Under the pieces are notes generated by a model. The model saw only the letters and a list, made by a program, of their open reading frames with translations. It did not search any database and was not told the DNA's origin. Positions 18,658 through 28,197 of a DNA stretch of 64,000 nt are shown one piece after another; the first letter of the stretch is position 1; each line of letters begins with the position of its first letter. This stretch comes from Thalassoroseus pseudoceratinae (GTDB lineage: Bacteria; Planctomycetota; Planctomycetia; Planctomycetales; Planctomycetaceae). Position numbers and translations under genes: made by a program. The stretch spans positions 372,001-436,000 of the forward strand of contig NZ_JAALXT010000003.1 of the NCBI RefSeq assembly GCF_011634775.1, read 5' to 3'.

Positions 18658-19896
18658 ATGCGGATACTGGGTCTATTTTGCCTTTCTCTTGTGGTGCTTG
18701 GACAGTCGGTATCGGCTGAAAACTGGTCTGCATTTCGGGGGCCACGGGGCGATGGCATCACACCTGCGACCGGTGTGCCGGTCGAATGGAGTGAGACCAA
18801 GAACATTGTTTGGAAGCAGGCCATTCACGGACGAGGTTGGTCCAGTCCGGTGATCTGGGATGATCAGATTTGGCTGACGACGGCGACCGAGGACGGAAAG
18901 AAACAGTCCGTGATTTGTGTCGATGCCACGACCGGCAAAATTCTGCACGACATGGTCGTCTTCGAGAACGAAAACCCTCGCTTTTGTCACCCGTCGAACA
19001 GTTACGCCTCGTGTACTCCCGTCATCGAAGAAGGCCGACTGTACGTGCACTTCGGCAGTTATGGGACAGCTGCGATTGACACGACCACCGGCAAAGTCCT
19101 TTGGGAACGTCGGGACCTGGAATGTGATCACTTCCGTGCTCCCGCGTCATCACCGATTCTGTACGAAGACGTCCTGATCGTCGCTTACGACGGGTTCGAT
19201 GTGCAGTATGTCGTTGGCTTCGACAAACAAACCGGCGAGACGCGTTGGCGGACACCGCGTGACATCGATTACAACACCGACAATGGGGATCGAAAGAAAG
19301 CCTACGCGACAGGTTTGGTCATCGAGGTGGATGGCAAACCACAGGTAATTTTGCCAAGTGCGACCGCAACTGTCGCCTACGAACCGCTGACCGGGAAAGA
19401 AATCTGGCGAGTCCGGCACGGGGGAATGAATGCCGCGTGTCGTCCGATTTACGGGCACGGCATGCTCTACATTACCGCTGGCGATGGTGGCACTTCGCTC
19501 GTGGCTGTTCGCCCGGATGGGCATGGCGATGTCACCGATACCCACGTCGTTTGGAGTAGCGGCAAGAGTGTGCCGAAGCGTTCCTCGCTGATCTTGAAGG
19601 GCGACTTGCTGTTCATGACCAACGACTCCGGCGTTGTGTCGTGTCGCGATGCCAAAGCCGGCGATGTGCATTGGATGAAACGTCTTGAGGGCGAATATTG
19701 GGCATCGCCATTGCTTGCGGAAGACCGACTTTACTTCTCCAGCAAGACCGGGTTGTCTCCCGTGTTGGCTGCAAGTTCGGAATACGAACTGATCACGGAA
19801 AACAAACTCGATGCCGGTTTCAACGCGTCTCCGGCAGTGATTGAGAACGACTTGATCCTACGGACGTTCACGCATCTCTATCGAGTCTCGAAATAG
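18658..19896 (+). CDS. Secreted PQQ-like beta-propeller protein
   Basis: A 412-residue protein from this ATG (GAGG upstream). Residues 1-20 are a signal peptide ending SVSAEN; the frame is open 123 bases further up but that would bury the signal. The body has the repeats of eight-bladed PQQ/BamB-like propellers: WSSPVIWDDQIWLTTA, VICVDATTGKILHDM, AAIDTTTGKVLWERR and VAYEPLTGKEIWRVRHGG. No enzymatic motif is evident. Planctomycetes carry many such paralogues of unknown function. Its stop is 7 bases from the convergent AraC-type gene. Confidence 0.88.
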   Translation: MRILGLFCLSLVVLGQSVSAENWSAFRGPRGDGITPATGVPVEWSETKNIVWKQAIHGRGWSSPVIWDDQIWLTTATEDGKKQSVICVDATTGKILHDMVVFENENPRFCHPSNSYASCTPVIEEGRLYVHFGSYGTAAIDTTTGKVLWERRDLECDHFRAPASSPILYEDVLIVAYDGFDVQYVVGFDKQTGETRWRTPRDIDYNTDNGDRKKAYATGLVIEVDGKPQVILPSATATVAYEPLTGKEIWRVRHGGMNAACRPIYGHGMLYITAGDGGTSLVAVRPDGHGDVTDTHVVWSSGKSVPKRSSLILKGDLLFMTNDSGVVSCRDAKAGDVHWMKRLEGEYWASPLLAEDRLYFSSKTGLSPVLAASSEYELITENKLDAGFNASPAVIENDLILRTFTHLYRVSK

Positions 19897-19903
19897 TTGC
19901 CGG

Positions 19904-20665
19904 TTATTCGATTTGGTCTTGGTCGGCGTATTTTCGCCGGTACGCGAGCGGCGTCAGCCCCATGTGCCGGCGAAACTGTTTGGTAAAGTAACTTTGATCG
20001 TAGAAGCCAGTGGACTGAGCAATGTTGGCGACGCTCTGATTTGTTGTCGTCAACGCCTGGCAAGCCGCATTGATTCGCACTCGCAAAACGTATTTCTGAG
20101 GAGTCATCTGAAAGATGCTCTTGAAGCGGCGATCGAATTGACTCACGGATAAATGGACGAGCGACGCAAGCTGCTTCACTTCGATCTTCTCGGCGTAGTG
20201 CTGAACCACGAATGCGAGAACTTGCTCCATTTGCTGATAGGGCTGCACCAGCGACTCGGCTTTTTCAAAGTCCCTCATGGCTCCTGCGATCCCAATCACT
20301 TGACCGCCATCGCCGAAGAGCGGGATTTTGGTGGACACGAACCATTTTAGCGTGCCATCATGGACCGGTACCAACCACACCTGGTTGGGAATCGGTTGAC
20401 GTGCCTTCATCACCCGTTGATCTTCCGAGATATACTGCTCGGCTAAATGCCTTGGGTGAAAGTCGTGGTCGGACTTGCCAATCATTTGCAGTTCGGACGT
20501 GCAACCGTGCATGGCGACCGAAGCCTTATTCGCCTTTACGAAGCGACTCTGATTGTCCTTGGCGTAGAAGTACACCTCGGGCAGATAGTCAAAAAGCTCC
20601 GTTAAATGCAGCTGGTTATCCAACCGTTCAAGGAAGCTCTGTTGGAACTCGCGTAGATCGGCCAT
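19904..20665 (-). CDS. PAS-AraC family transcriptional regulator
   Basis: A 253-residue regulator. Residues 20-135 form a PAS domain (LFDYLPEVYFYAKDNQSRFVKAN; GTLKWFVSTKIPLFGDGGQVIGIAG), which may bind a small molecule or heme-like ligand. Residues 150-250 are the two helix-turn-helix units of AraC/XylS (LASLVHLSVSQFDRRFKSIF; NIAQSTGFYDQSYFTKQFRRHM). It is transcribed away from the giant heme-motif gene. A perfect 10-bp inverted repeat sits just before its own start and again before the target gene, suggesting autoregulation and control of that operon. Confidence 0.92.
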   Translation of the reverse strand: MADLREFQQSFLERLDNQLHLTELFDYLPEVYFYAKDNQSRFVKANKASVAMHGCTSELQMIGKSDHDFHPRHLAEQYISEDQRVMKARQPIPNQVWLVPVHDGTLKWFVSTKIPLFGDGGQVIGIAGAMRDFEKAESLVQPYQQMEQVLAFVVQHYAEKIEVKQLASLVHLSVSQFDRRFKSIFQMTPQKYVLRVRINAACQALTTTNQSVANIAQSTGFYDQSYFTKQFRRHMGLTPLAYRRKYADQDQIE

Positions 20666-20693
20666 GCGGAAATAGTACCAGAACTTGCGGAAT

Positions 20694-20817
20694 TTCTACA
20701 ATGCGCGGCCTTGTCTTCCGCGTACCTTCGACATTAACGCATTCATATTGTTTGAATAGTCATCGTGTCGATCCGGAAGATATTTGACTTGGTAGATTAT
20801 TGATTCTCATTGTAGAA
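20694..20817. promoter_or_regulatory. Inverted-repeat half-sites flanking the AraC-divergent promoter
   Basis: TTCTACAATG at 20694-20703 is the exact reverse complement of CATTGTAGAA at 20808-20817, with 104 bases between. One copy is 28 bases upstream of the araC-type ATG, the other 55 bases upstream of the heme-motif gene ATG. A possible -35 (TTGACT, 20784-20789) is followed at a usual spacing by the second copy, which would then overlap the -10 region. AraC-type proteins often bind well-separated half-sites and loop DNA; that use here is inference. Confidence 0.5.
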
Positions 20818-20872
20818 CAACGTCTATTCTTCCGCTTCGACTGACGCTTCAAATGCCCTGGGAGTTCTCTCG

Positions 20873-23800
20873 ATGCTGGCTCGTTTTCTTTCTATGTCCG
20901 GCCTTCTGGTTGGCCTGTCGATACCATTCAGTCTTCAAGCCGATGCGGCAGAAGACTCGCCGGAGGTGAGTTACTACAAAGACATTCGGCCCATTCTACA
21001 GGCTCATTGTCAGGGATGTCATCAGCCAGCGAAAGCGAACGGCAGCTATGTGATGACCGACTTCGCGAAAATGGTCGCGGGCGGCGAAAGCACATTGGAA
21101 GCCGTGGTGCCGGGGAAACCCGACGATAGCTACTTGATGGAGCAGATCGTTCCCGATGCCGACGGCGAAGCCTTGATGCCCAAAGGCAAACCGGCTCTCG
21201 CCGAAGTGCATATTGATCTTATTCGTCGCTGGATCGAGCAGGGGGCAGTCGATGACACCCCAGACAACGCCCGTGAACGATACGACCGCGACCATCCGCC
21301 AGTCTACACGCGATTGCCCGTTGTGACGGCAATGGATTATTCGCCGGACGGTGAATTATTGGCCGTTGCTGGCTTTCATGAAGTGTTGCTGCATCAGGCC
21401 GATGGATCGAAAATTGTCGGGCGACTGATCGGTCTTTCGGATCGCATTCAGTCTGTGGCCTTTTCACCAGATGGCAAGAAATTGCTCGCGACTGGTGGTC
21501 GTCCCGGATTGACCGGTGAAGTACAGGTTTGGGATGTCGCCAAGCAGGAACTTCTGCTCTCGAAGCCCGTCACTTTCGATACCGTTTACGGCGGCAGTTG
21601 GTCTCCGGATGGCCAACTCATCGCGTTTGGTTGTGCCGACAATACGGTCCGAGTAATCAAAGCGGACACGGGAGAGCAAGTCGTTTACCAAGGGGCTCAC
21701 GCTGATTGGGTCCGTGATACCGTGTTCTCCGCTGATGGGAAGTATTTGGCCTCGGTTGGCCGTGACATGACCGTCAAATTAACGGAAGTCGCGACCGAGC
21801 GGTTTGTGGACAACATTACGTCCATCACTCCGGGCGCGTTGAAGGGAGGCGTCACCAGCATCGCCCGTCATCCCGAGCGTGATGAGATCGTCATCGGTGG
21901 CAGTGACGGTGTGCCGAAGCTGTATCGCATGCAACGGTTGACCAAACGCGTCATCGGTGACGATGCCAACTTGTTCCGCCGACTACCAGGAATGACGGGG
22001 CGAATCTTCGATGTCGTCATCAGTGATGATGGGAAGTGGATCGCGGCCGGAAGTAGTCTCGATGGTGCGGGCGAGGTGAGTATTTATCCATACTCATTCG
22101 ATGGAACGCTGCCCGCGGACATCAAGAAGATCATGGAGAAGCGGGCCCAACAGTGGAACGCCGACGAGAAAAAGAAAGCCGAAGCCTACTGGACGAAAGA
22201 TGTTTCTCGGCAAGCAGAACTCAAGGTGCCGTCGGGCATTTATGCGTTGGCGTTTAGTCCGGATGGACAGACGCTCGCGGTCGCAGGTGGTGATGGGACT
22301 ATTCGACGAATACAAACCGAGACCGGTCAGATCGAATCGAATTTTCCCGCCGCTCCACTGACGACGAATGCCGTGACCATGATGGCCAACGGCGTGGAAC
22401 CGAACCGCATCCGTCCCACAGAGACGACGGAACCAAAACCGCTGCCCAAAGACATCCGACTGAAATCTTTGGAAGTCGAACCCCTTGCGATTTCCTTGAC
22501 CGATCCATTTGCTTACACACAGTTGCTAGTAACAGGGATCTCGACAAATGGAGACCGTGTGGATGTCACACGACTCGTCAACTCGAAACTGACGAAGCCA
22601 TTGGTGCAAATCGATGCTTCCGGATTCGTGCAACCGATCGCCGAAGGTGACGGCTTTTTGAAACTTTCGCTCGGCGCTCTCTCTGTCACCGTGCCGGTCC
22701 AGGTTCGTGATATCGAGTTGAATGCCACCGCAAGTGATTACATTCGTGACGTGAACCCGGTGTTGTCCCGCTTAGGGTGTAATCAGGGGACTTGTCACGG
22801 TTCGCTCAAAGGCAAGAACGGGTTCAAACTTTCCCTTCGGGGATACGATGCCTTGTACGATGTGCGTGCATTGACGGACGACTTGTCCGGCCGGCGTGTG
22901 AATGTGGCTTCGCCAGATAACAGTTTGATGCTGCAAAAAGCGACCGGCGCGGTCCCACATGTCGGTGGACGCCTTATCGAACCGGGAAATGCTCACTATC
23001 TGACTATTCGCAATTGGATTGCCGGCGGTGCGAAACTTGATCTCGATGTTGCTCGCGTGACTGGTATCGAGGTTCTGCCACAGAATCCAACAGTTGGCCC
23101 GATTGGTGGACGGCAACAAATTCGCGTCGTGGCGACATACAGCGATGGTTCCAAGAAAGATGTCACTCGTGAAGCGTTTCTCGAAAGTGGCGATACGGAA
23201 ATTGCGACCGCGAACAAGAACGGACTGATGTCCGCATTGCGTCGCGGCGAAGCTCCGATTCTCGCTCGATACGAAGGCGCCTACGCCGCCACAACGTTGA
23301 CCGTCATGGGCGATCGCACGGGCTTTGTATGGAACGAGCCTCCGACATTTAACGAGGTCGACAAACTCACCAGCGCCAAATGGCAACGAATGAAGATTCA
23401 GCCTTCGGGGCTTTGCACCGATGAAGAATTCCTTCGCCGAGTTTACCTCGACCTGACCGGATTGCCCCCGACACCCAAACAGGTCGAAACGTTCTTGGCC
23501 GACAAACGACCGACCCAGGAGAAACGTAACGATCTCGTTGACACGCTGATCGGGAGCGAAGAGTTCGTCGAGTATTGGACGAACAAGTGGGCGGACTTGT
23601 TGCAGGTCAACGGGAAGTTCCTCGGTCGTGAAGGTGCGACGGCATTCCGAAAGTGGATTCGTGAGCGTGTTGAGAAAAACATGCCCTACGACCAATTCGC
23701 CCGTGAAATCCTTACCGCGAGCGGCTCAAACCGTGAAAACCCGGCGGCATCGTATTTTAAGATTCTGCGGGAACCCGTGGACATTATGGAGAACACAACG

Positions 23801-25969
23801 CACCTGTTTTTGGGTGTGCGGTTCAACTGCAATAAATGTCATGATCACCCCTTTGAAAAATGGACGCAGGACCAATACTACGAAACGGCCGCGTACTTTG
23901 CCCAAGTCAGCCTGAAAGCCGATCCAAAGAGCGGTAAACGCCGGATCGGTGGAACGGCGGTTGAAGGTGCGAAGCCGTTCTACGAGGAAGTATTCGACAA
24001 AGACGATGGCGAAGTTATTCATGACCGCACGGGGGAAGTCACCCCACCGGAATTCCCGTTTGAAGCGGAATACTCGTCGTCTGGTGAACAGACGCGACGT
24101 GAGAAACTCGCAGCTTGGATCACCTCCCCCGATAACAAATACTTTGCGATGAGTTATGTGAATCGGTTGTGGGGCTATCTATATGGTCGCGGTTTGATCG
24201 AACCCATCGATGATATTCGAGCCGGGAACCCGCCTTCGAATCCGGAGCTACTTTCATATCTTGAGAAGGAATTTATCGAAAGTGGTTTCGACATGCGGCA
24301 TGTGCTGCGGCTGATTTGTCAATCACGAACATATCAGCTTTCGGTCGCGACAAACCGGTGGAACCAAGACGACACCATGAACTTCTCGCATGCGACGGCT
24401 CGCCGGCTGCCCGCGGAAGTTCTTTACGATGCCATCCATCGTGTGACAGGCTCGCAATCAAAGATTCCCGGTGTTGCTCCCGGCACGCGGGCCGCAGCAC
24501 TTCCCGATGTGGGAGTGTCGCTACCTGATGGTTTCTTGGCGAACCTCGGTCGGCCAAACCGTGAAAGCTCTTGCGAATGCGAACGGAACAGCGACATGCA
24601 ACTGGGCCCCGTGATGGCATTTATCAGTGGGCCCACCGTCTCCACCGCAATCAGTGACCCGAACAATGCGTTGCCAGAATTGGTCAAGAAATATCCCGAC
24701 AACAAATTGCTGATCAATCGGCTCTTTCTTCGAGTGTTGAATCGTCATGCGTCGGACCAAGAGATCTCCGCGACCATCAAGCTCCTCGATGAGATTGCCA
24801 TGGACCATCAGGCGCTGGTCGCCCAGCTTGAGAAGAAGGAAGCGGAGTGGAAACCAATCCGTGAGAAACTCGATGCCGAACGAGCCGAACGCATCGCCAA
24901 GGCGGAAGCGGCACTCAAGCCCGTCGCGGATCGGCTTGCCCCAACCATCGCCAAAAACGAAGCCGCTCGGAAGACGCGGATTCAAAAGGCCGAAGCGGAG
25001 TTGAAAAGTTACGAAGCCGACTTGCCCGAGCGGTTCGCGACTTGGCAAAAGAGCCATTCCGCCGAACTGGGTTGGCAACCGTTGGCTTTCCGAGATGCCA
25101 AGTCATCCAACAAAGCGAAATTAGTACAGGAAAACGACGCTGCAATTATTGCGTCTGGACCGGAAGGAAGAGCGACGTACACCCTCACCGCCGAAATCCC
25201 GGCTGCCGGACTCACGGGGCTTCAGCTTGAAGCATTGACGGATGATCGGCTGCCCAACAAAGGACCGGGCCGACCCCCGAACGGCAACTTCGTGCTGACG
25301 GAATTGGAAGTGTCAGTGGCTCCGAAATCCGATCCGACAAAGTCGAAGAAAATTCGGTTACGGAATGCGAAGGCGGACTTTAGCCAAGGAAATTACGACG
25401 TGGCGACCGCCATTGATGGTAAAATTGCAGCGAGCGGAAACGGCTGGGCCATTTCACCGCAAACTGGAAAAAACCATACCGCGGTCTTCGAATTCCAGGA
25501 CCAACTCCCGGACGGCGAATTCGTGATGACGATCAAAATGGTTCAAAACTACTCCGACGGGAAACATACGTTAGGGCGATTCCGTTGGTCGGTGACGTCG
25601 GCACCATCACCGTTGTCCTTCGGTCTGCCCGATGACATCAAAAAGATTCTGGCCGTCGCGGAGGACAAGCGGTCGAAGAAGCAATCCGACCAGCTACTCG
25701 CCTACTACAAGAAGGAAGAGTCCGGTTATCAAAGTCGTCTCGCTGCTGTCAAAGCGGCCAAGAAACCGTTGCCGGTCGATCCCGAACTTCAGAAGTTGCG
25801 TGACCAACTGACGAAAGCTCAAACGGCCGTTCAAGATGACAAGAAGCTCGTCGAGTTGCGTCGAATTGTGGAAACGAGTCGTCAACAACTCGAAAACAGA
25901 CGTTTAACCGCCGCACAAGATCTGACTTGGGTGCTAATCAACACCCCGGCGTTCTTGTTCAACCATTAG
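20873..25969 (+). CDS. Giant secreted heme-motif/WD40/DUF1549/DUF1553 protein
   Basis: A 1698-residue planctomycete-type protein. Order: signal peptide (residues 1-26), a cytochrome-c-like domain with CQGCH (C46, C49, H50), WD40 repeats at about 140-490 (YSPDGELLAVAG, FSPDGKKLLATGG), an Ig-like domain, a second heme-like motif CNQGTCH (C636, C641, H642; four residues between the cysteines), another Ig-like domain, DUF1549 with a third motif CNKCH (C986, C989, H990), and DUF1553 (WITSPDNKYFAMSYVNRLWGYLYGRG). A charged coiled coil at about 1310-1380 is inserted in the DUF1553 part and a carbohydrate-binding-like sandwich follows. Family function is unproven; export and redox or polymer degradation are assumed. 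Followed by the DUF1501 gene. Confidence 0.93.
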   Translation: MLARFLSMSGLLVGLSIPFSLQADAAEDSPEVSYYKDIRPILQAHCQGCHQPAKANGSYVMTDFAKMVAGGESTLEAVVPGKPDDSYLMEQIVPDADGEALMPKGKPALAEVHIDLIRRWIEQGAVDDTPDNARERYDRDHPPVYTRLPVVTAMDYSPDGELLAVAGFHEVLLHQADGSKIVGRLIGLSDRIQSVAFSPDGKKLLATGGRPGLTGEVQVWDVAKQELLLSKPVTFDTVYGGSWSPDGQLIAFGCADNTVRVIKADTGEQVVYQGAHADWVRDTVFSADGKYLASVGRDMTVKLTEVATERFVDNITSITPGALKGGVTSIARHPERDEIVIGGSDGVPKLYRMQRLTKRVIGDDANLFRRLPGMTGRIFDVVISDDGKWIAAGSSLDGAGEVSIYPYSFDGTLPADIKKIMEKRAQQWNADEKKKAEAYWTKDVSRQAELKVPSGIYALAFSPDGQTLAVAGGDGTIRRIQTETGQIESNFPAAPLTTNAVTMMANGVEPNRIRPTETTEPKPLPKDIRLKSLEVEPLAISLTDPFAYTQLLVTGISTNGDRVDVTRLVNSKLTKPLVQIDASGFVQPIAEGDGFLKLSLGALSVTVPVQVRDIELNATASDYIRDVNPVLSRLGCNQGTCHGSLKGKNGFKLSLRGYDALYDVRALTDDLSGRRVNVASPDNSLMLQKATGAVPHVGGRLIEPGNAHYLTIRNWIAGGAKLDLDVARVTGIEVLPQNPTVGPIGGRQQIRVVATYSDGSKKDVTREAFLESGDTEIATANKNGLMSALRRGEAPILARYEGAYAATTLTVMGDRTGFVWNEPPTFNEVDKLTSAKWQRMKIQPSGLCTDEEFLRRVYLDLTGLPPTPKQVETFLADKRPTQEKRNDLVDTLIGSEEFVEYWTNKWADLLQVNGKFLGREGATAFRKWIRERVEKNMPYDQFAREILTASGSNRENPAASYFKILREPVDIMENTTHLFLGVRFNCNKCHDHPFEKWTQDQYYETAAYFAQVSLKADPKSGKRRIGGTAVEGAKPFYEEVFDKDDGEVIHDRTGEVTPPEFPFEAEYSSSGEQTRREKLAAWITSPDNKYFAMSYVNRLWGYLYGRGLIEPIDDIRAGNPPSNPELLSYLEKEFIESGFDMRHVLRLICQSRTYQLSVATNRWNQDDTMNFSHATARRLPAEVLYDAIHRVTGSQSKIPGVAPGTRAAALPDVGVSLPDGFLANLGRPNRESSCECERNSDMQLGPVMAFISGPTVSTAISDPNNALPELVKKYPDNKLLINRLFLRVLNRHASDQEISATIKLLDEIAMDHQALVAQLEKKEAEWKPIREKLDAERAERIAKAEAALKPVADRLAPTIAKNEAARKTRIQKAEAELKSYEADLPERFATWQKSHSAELGWQPLAFRDAKSSNKAKLVQENDAAIIASGPEGRATYTLTAEIPAAGLTGLQLEALTDDRLPNKGPGRPPNGNFVLTELEVSVAPKSDPTKSKKIRLRNAKADFSQGNYDVATAIDGKIAASGNGWAISPQTGKNHTAVFEFQDQLPDGEFVMTIKMVQNYSDGKHTLGRFRWSVTSAPSPLSFGLPDDIKKILAVAEDKRSKKQSDQLLAYYKKEESGYQSRLAAVKAAKKPLPVDPELQKLRDQLTKAQTAVQDDKKLVELRRIVETSRQQLENRRLTAAQDLTWVLINTPAFLFNH

Positions 25970-25980
25970 TCAAGCATACT

Positions 25981-26012
25981 GGCCGCGTCTTGGTGTCGAT
26001 CAAGATGCGGCC
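25981..26012 (+). promoter_or_regulatory. Intercistronic hairpin between the heme-motif gene and DUF1501
   Basis: GGCCGCGTCTTG and CAAGATGCGGCC pair over 12 bp (one G-U) around an 8-base loop, 12 bases after the upstream stop and 50 before the next ATG. There is no T tract, so it is more likely an mRNA-processing or stability element, or an imperfect attenuator, than a full terminator. Confidence 0.5.
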
Positions 26013-26062
26013 CGCGGAAACACCTCATCCGATTCTCTTATTTTACTTCGGAAGGCGAAATC

Positions 26063-27532
26063 ATGTTGACCATTCAGGGCCCTAGCGGCAAAGACCTATG
26101 TGATGACGGGCTTGGCCTCACGCGGCGGGACCTCATTCGGGTCGGTGGTTCGGGAATGTTGGGGTTGTCGCTGGCATCGCTGATGAAACTCGAAGCGATG
26201 GCGAAAGAGAAACCCGCATCGGGTCGTCCGGGGTGGGGGAAAGCCAAGAGCATTATCCTGGTTTACTTGCAAGGCGGACCGAGTCATCTGGATCTGTGGG
26301 ACCCCAAAGAAAACGTTCCAGAAAACGTCAAAAGTCCATTTGCACCGATCTCCACGAAAACGCCTGGCGTGAAATTTACGGAGAATCTCCCGAAGCTCGC
26401 GCAGCAAACCGATAAGATGACCCTGATCCGGTCGATGAGTTACACGCCGAACGGTTTGTTCAATCACACTGCCGCGATTTACCAGATGATGACCGGTTAC
26501 ACGACGGACAAAGTGAGTCCGTCGGGACAGTTGGAGCCGCCCAGTCCGAAGGATTTTCCAAACTTCGGTTCGAACATCATTCGGCTCAAACCGACATCCG
26601 AACCCATGCTGCCGTTCGTGATGCTGCCACGACCGTTGCAAGAGTCGAATGTCGTCGGCAAAGGAGGAACGGCGGGGTTCCTCGGCAAAGCCTACGATCC
26701 CTACACGCTCTATCCGCCAGGCGACGACATGGACATGACGAAGATGTCCAAAATTCGCGTGGACGACTTGAAACTCCGACCGGATGTTTTCGCAACTCGA
26801 CTTCAACGTCGCGCTCGTTTGCGAGACGTGATTAACGCGGGAATGCCTTCAATTGACAACGCGGTCGCTTCGTACAATCTCGACACGTATTACGATCGTG
26901 CGTTGAACCTGATTGTTTCCGGACGCGCTCGGGAGGCATTCGATCTGGAAGCCGAAAGTCACGAAACGCACGAGCGGTACGGTCGCAACACCTTCGGTCA
27001 AAGTTGTTTGCTCGCGCGACGTTTGGTCGAGGCCGGTACCCGAGTTGTCGAGGTCGTTTGGCCGAAAGTTGCCAACAGTAACAACCATTCTTGGGACCAA
27101 CACACCGGGCTTCCCAAACGGATGAAGGAGCAGTCTGCTCCGATGTTCGATGCTGGCTTTTCTACATTGATTGCCGACCTCGACGAGCGGGGAATGTTGG
27201 AAGATACGCTTGTTGTCGGTGTGGGTGAATTTGGTCGGTCGCCGCAACGCGGTGTGTCAACCAGTGGCAATGGCAACAGTGCCGACGGTCGCGATCACTG
27301 GCCTTATTGCTACACTGCGGCAATCGCCGGAGCTGGCATCGGACGCGGTCACGTTTACGGCGAAAGCGACAAAACAGCGTCGGCTCCGCTCAAAGATCCG
27401 GTCCATCCTGGGGAACTGTTGGCGACGATTTACCACGCGTTTGGAATCGATCCCGAAACGATCGTTTACAATCACCTGAACCAACCACGCGAACTCGTCA
27501 AAGCCCAGGCCGTGACGAGCTTGTATAGCTAA
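26063..27532 (+). CDS. DUF1501 family protein (sulfatase-like fold, Tat signal)
   Basis: A 489-residue protein starting 93 bases after the giant heme-motif gene. The N terminus carries [21 protein letters not shown], a twin-arginine signal set back about 20 residues from the start. The body has the DUF1501 signatures: [74 protein letters not shown]-like segment near 375 and [14 protein letters not shown]1501 is related to alkaline phosphatase/sulfatase folds, but no activity is established. Pairing with a DUF1549/DUF1553 partner is the standard planctomycete arrangement, and both are probably exported. Confidence 0.92.
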   Translation: MLTIQGPSGKDLCDDGLGLTRRDLIRVGGSGMLGLSLASLMKLEAMAKEKPASGRPGWGKAKSIILVYLQGGPSHLDLWDPKENVPENVKSPFAPISTKTPGVKFTENLPKLAQQTDKMTLIRSMSYTPNGLFNHTAAIYQMMTGYTTDKVSPSGQLEPPSPKDFPNFGSNIIRLKPTSEPMLPFVMLPRPLQESNVVGKGGTAGFLGKAYDPYTLYPPGDDMDMTKMSKIRVDDLKLRPDVFATRLQRRARLRDVINAGMPSIDNAVASYNLDTYYDRALNLIVSGRAREAFDLEAESHETHERYGRNTFGQSCLLARRLVEAGTRVVEVVWPKVANSNNHSWDQHTGLPKRMKEQSAPMFDAGFSTLIADLDERGMLEDTLVVGVGEFGRSPQRGVSTSGNGNSADGRDHWPYCYTAAIAGAGIGRGHVYGESDKTASAPLKDPVHPGELLATIYHAFGIDPETIVYNHLNQPRELVKAQAVTSLYS

Positions 27533-27549
27533 AACAAGTGAAAGTTTTC

Positions 27550-27590
27550 TGTCTCCGTGTTGGACGCGAGACAGCTTGCATTTTCCAATC
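27550..27590 (+). terminator. Possible terminator after the DUF1501 gene
   Basis: CTGTCTC (27550-27556) pairs with GAGACAG (27569-27575) around a 12-base loop, followed by CTTGCATTTT. It lies 17 bases after the stop. The stem is short, so support is moderate; a much stronger terminator lies 85 bases on. Confidence 0.4.
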
Positions 27591-27660
27591 ATTAAAAGAC
27601 CGAAGCAGCGACGTTCAAAATTCGACTGCGTCGTCTTTAATCAGGACGTGATTCGCACCG

Positions 27661-27700
27661 AGCCCGTGGAGATTGTCGATCTCCACGGGCTTTTCATTTT
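27661..27700 (+). terminator. Strong rho-independent terminator
   Basis: AGCCCGTGGAGAT (27661-27673) and ATCTCCACGGGCT (27679-27691) form a perfect 13-bp stem with a TGTCG loop, followed by TTTCATTTT. It lies between the DUF1501 gene and a small downstream gene, and should end the heme-motif/DUF1501 transcript. Confidence 0.85.
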
Positions 27701-27713
27701 GGATTCCAGCACG

Positions 27714-27923
27714 ATGAGTTCAGAGTCAGTGGATGGTCACAGAAAGGAACTGTCTGGAGCGTTCGACCGATGGGACGTTTGGCGACAAGACGACAACGGC
27801 AACCAGTTTCTTGTGTCATCAAATCTGCCACACGACGCGGCCCAGCAGCAAGCCGACGAACTTGAATCGCACGGGCACAAACAATTGTATTGGATTGCTC
27901 CCGGCCGAAGAGACACGGCATAG
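27714..27923 (+). CDS. Small hypothetical protein (69 residues)
   Basis: Begins at an ATG after the terminator; the frame is open further upstream but runs through the terminator, which argues for this start. The sequence has the composition of a real small protein: FDRWDVWRQDDNGNQFLV, then a helix with AAQQQADELESHG and HKQLYWIAPG. I know of similar short DNGN-containing planctomycete proteins but no function. No signal peptide or membrane segment. A possible Shine-Dalgarno (GGA) is weak. Confidence 0.55.
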   Translation: MSSESVDGHRKELSGAFDRWDVWRQDDNGNQFLVSSNLPHDAAQQQADELESHGHKQLYWIAPGRRDTA

Positions 27924-28197
27924 ACGGTATTCCGGCCTTCTGCGTTGTGGTTGAGTAATCCATACAACCGAGCGATTCACCGCCAACTTCCCCGGAACGC
28001 CAAGCATTCACCGCTTGCGCATCATCGGCAGTCGGGCTATTCGCCGATACCGATTGAGTCCTCGTGATAGATCCTAATCTTCTCCAAAGATCCCGTGTTA
28101 TCGATGGGTATTTTGTGGCGTTGGTGCGTATCACATGGATGATGGTCGATTTCGAGTGCCGGTCCTTTCTGCAATTCCTTCTTCGGTCGCAAACAAT

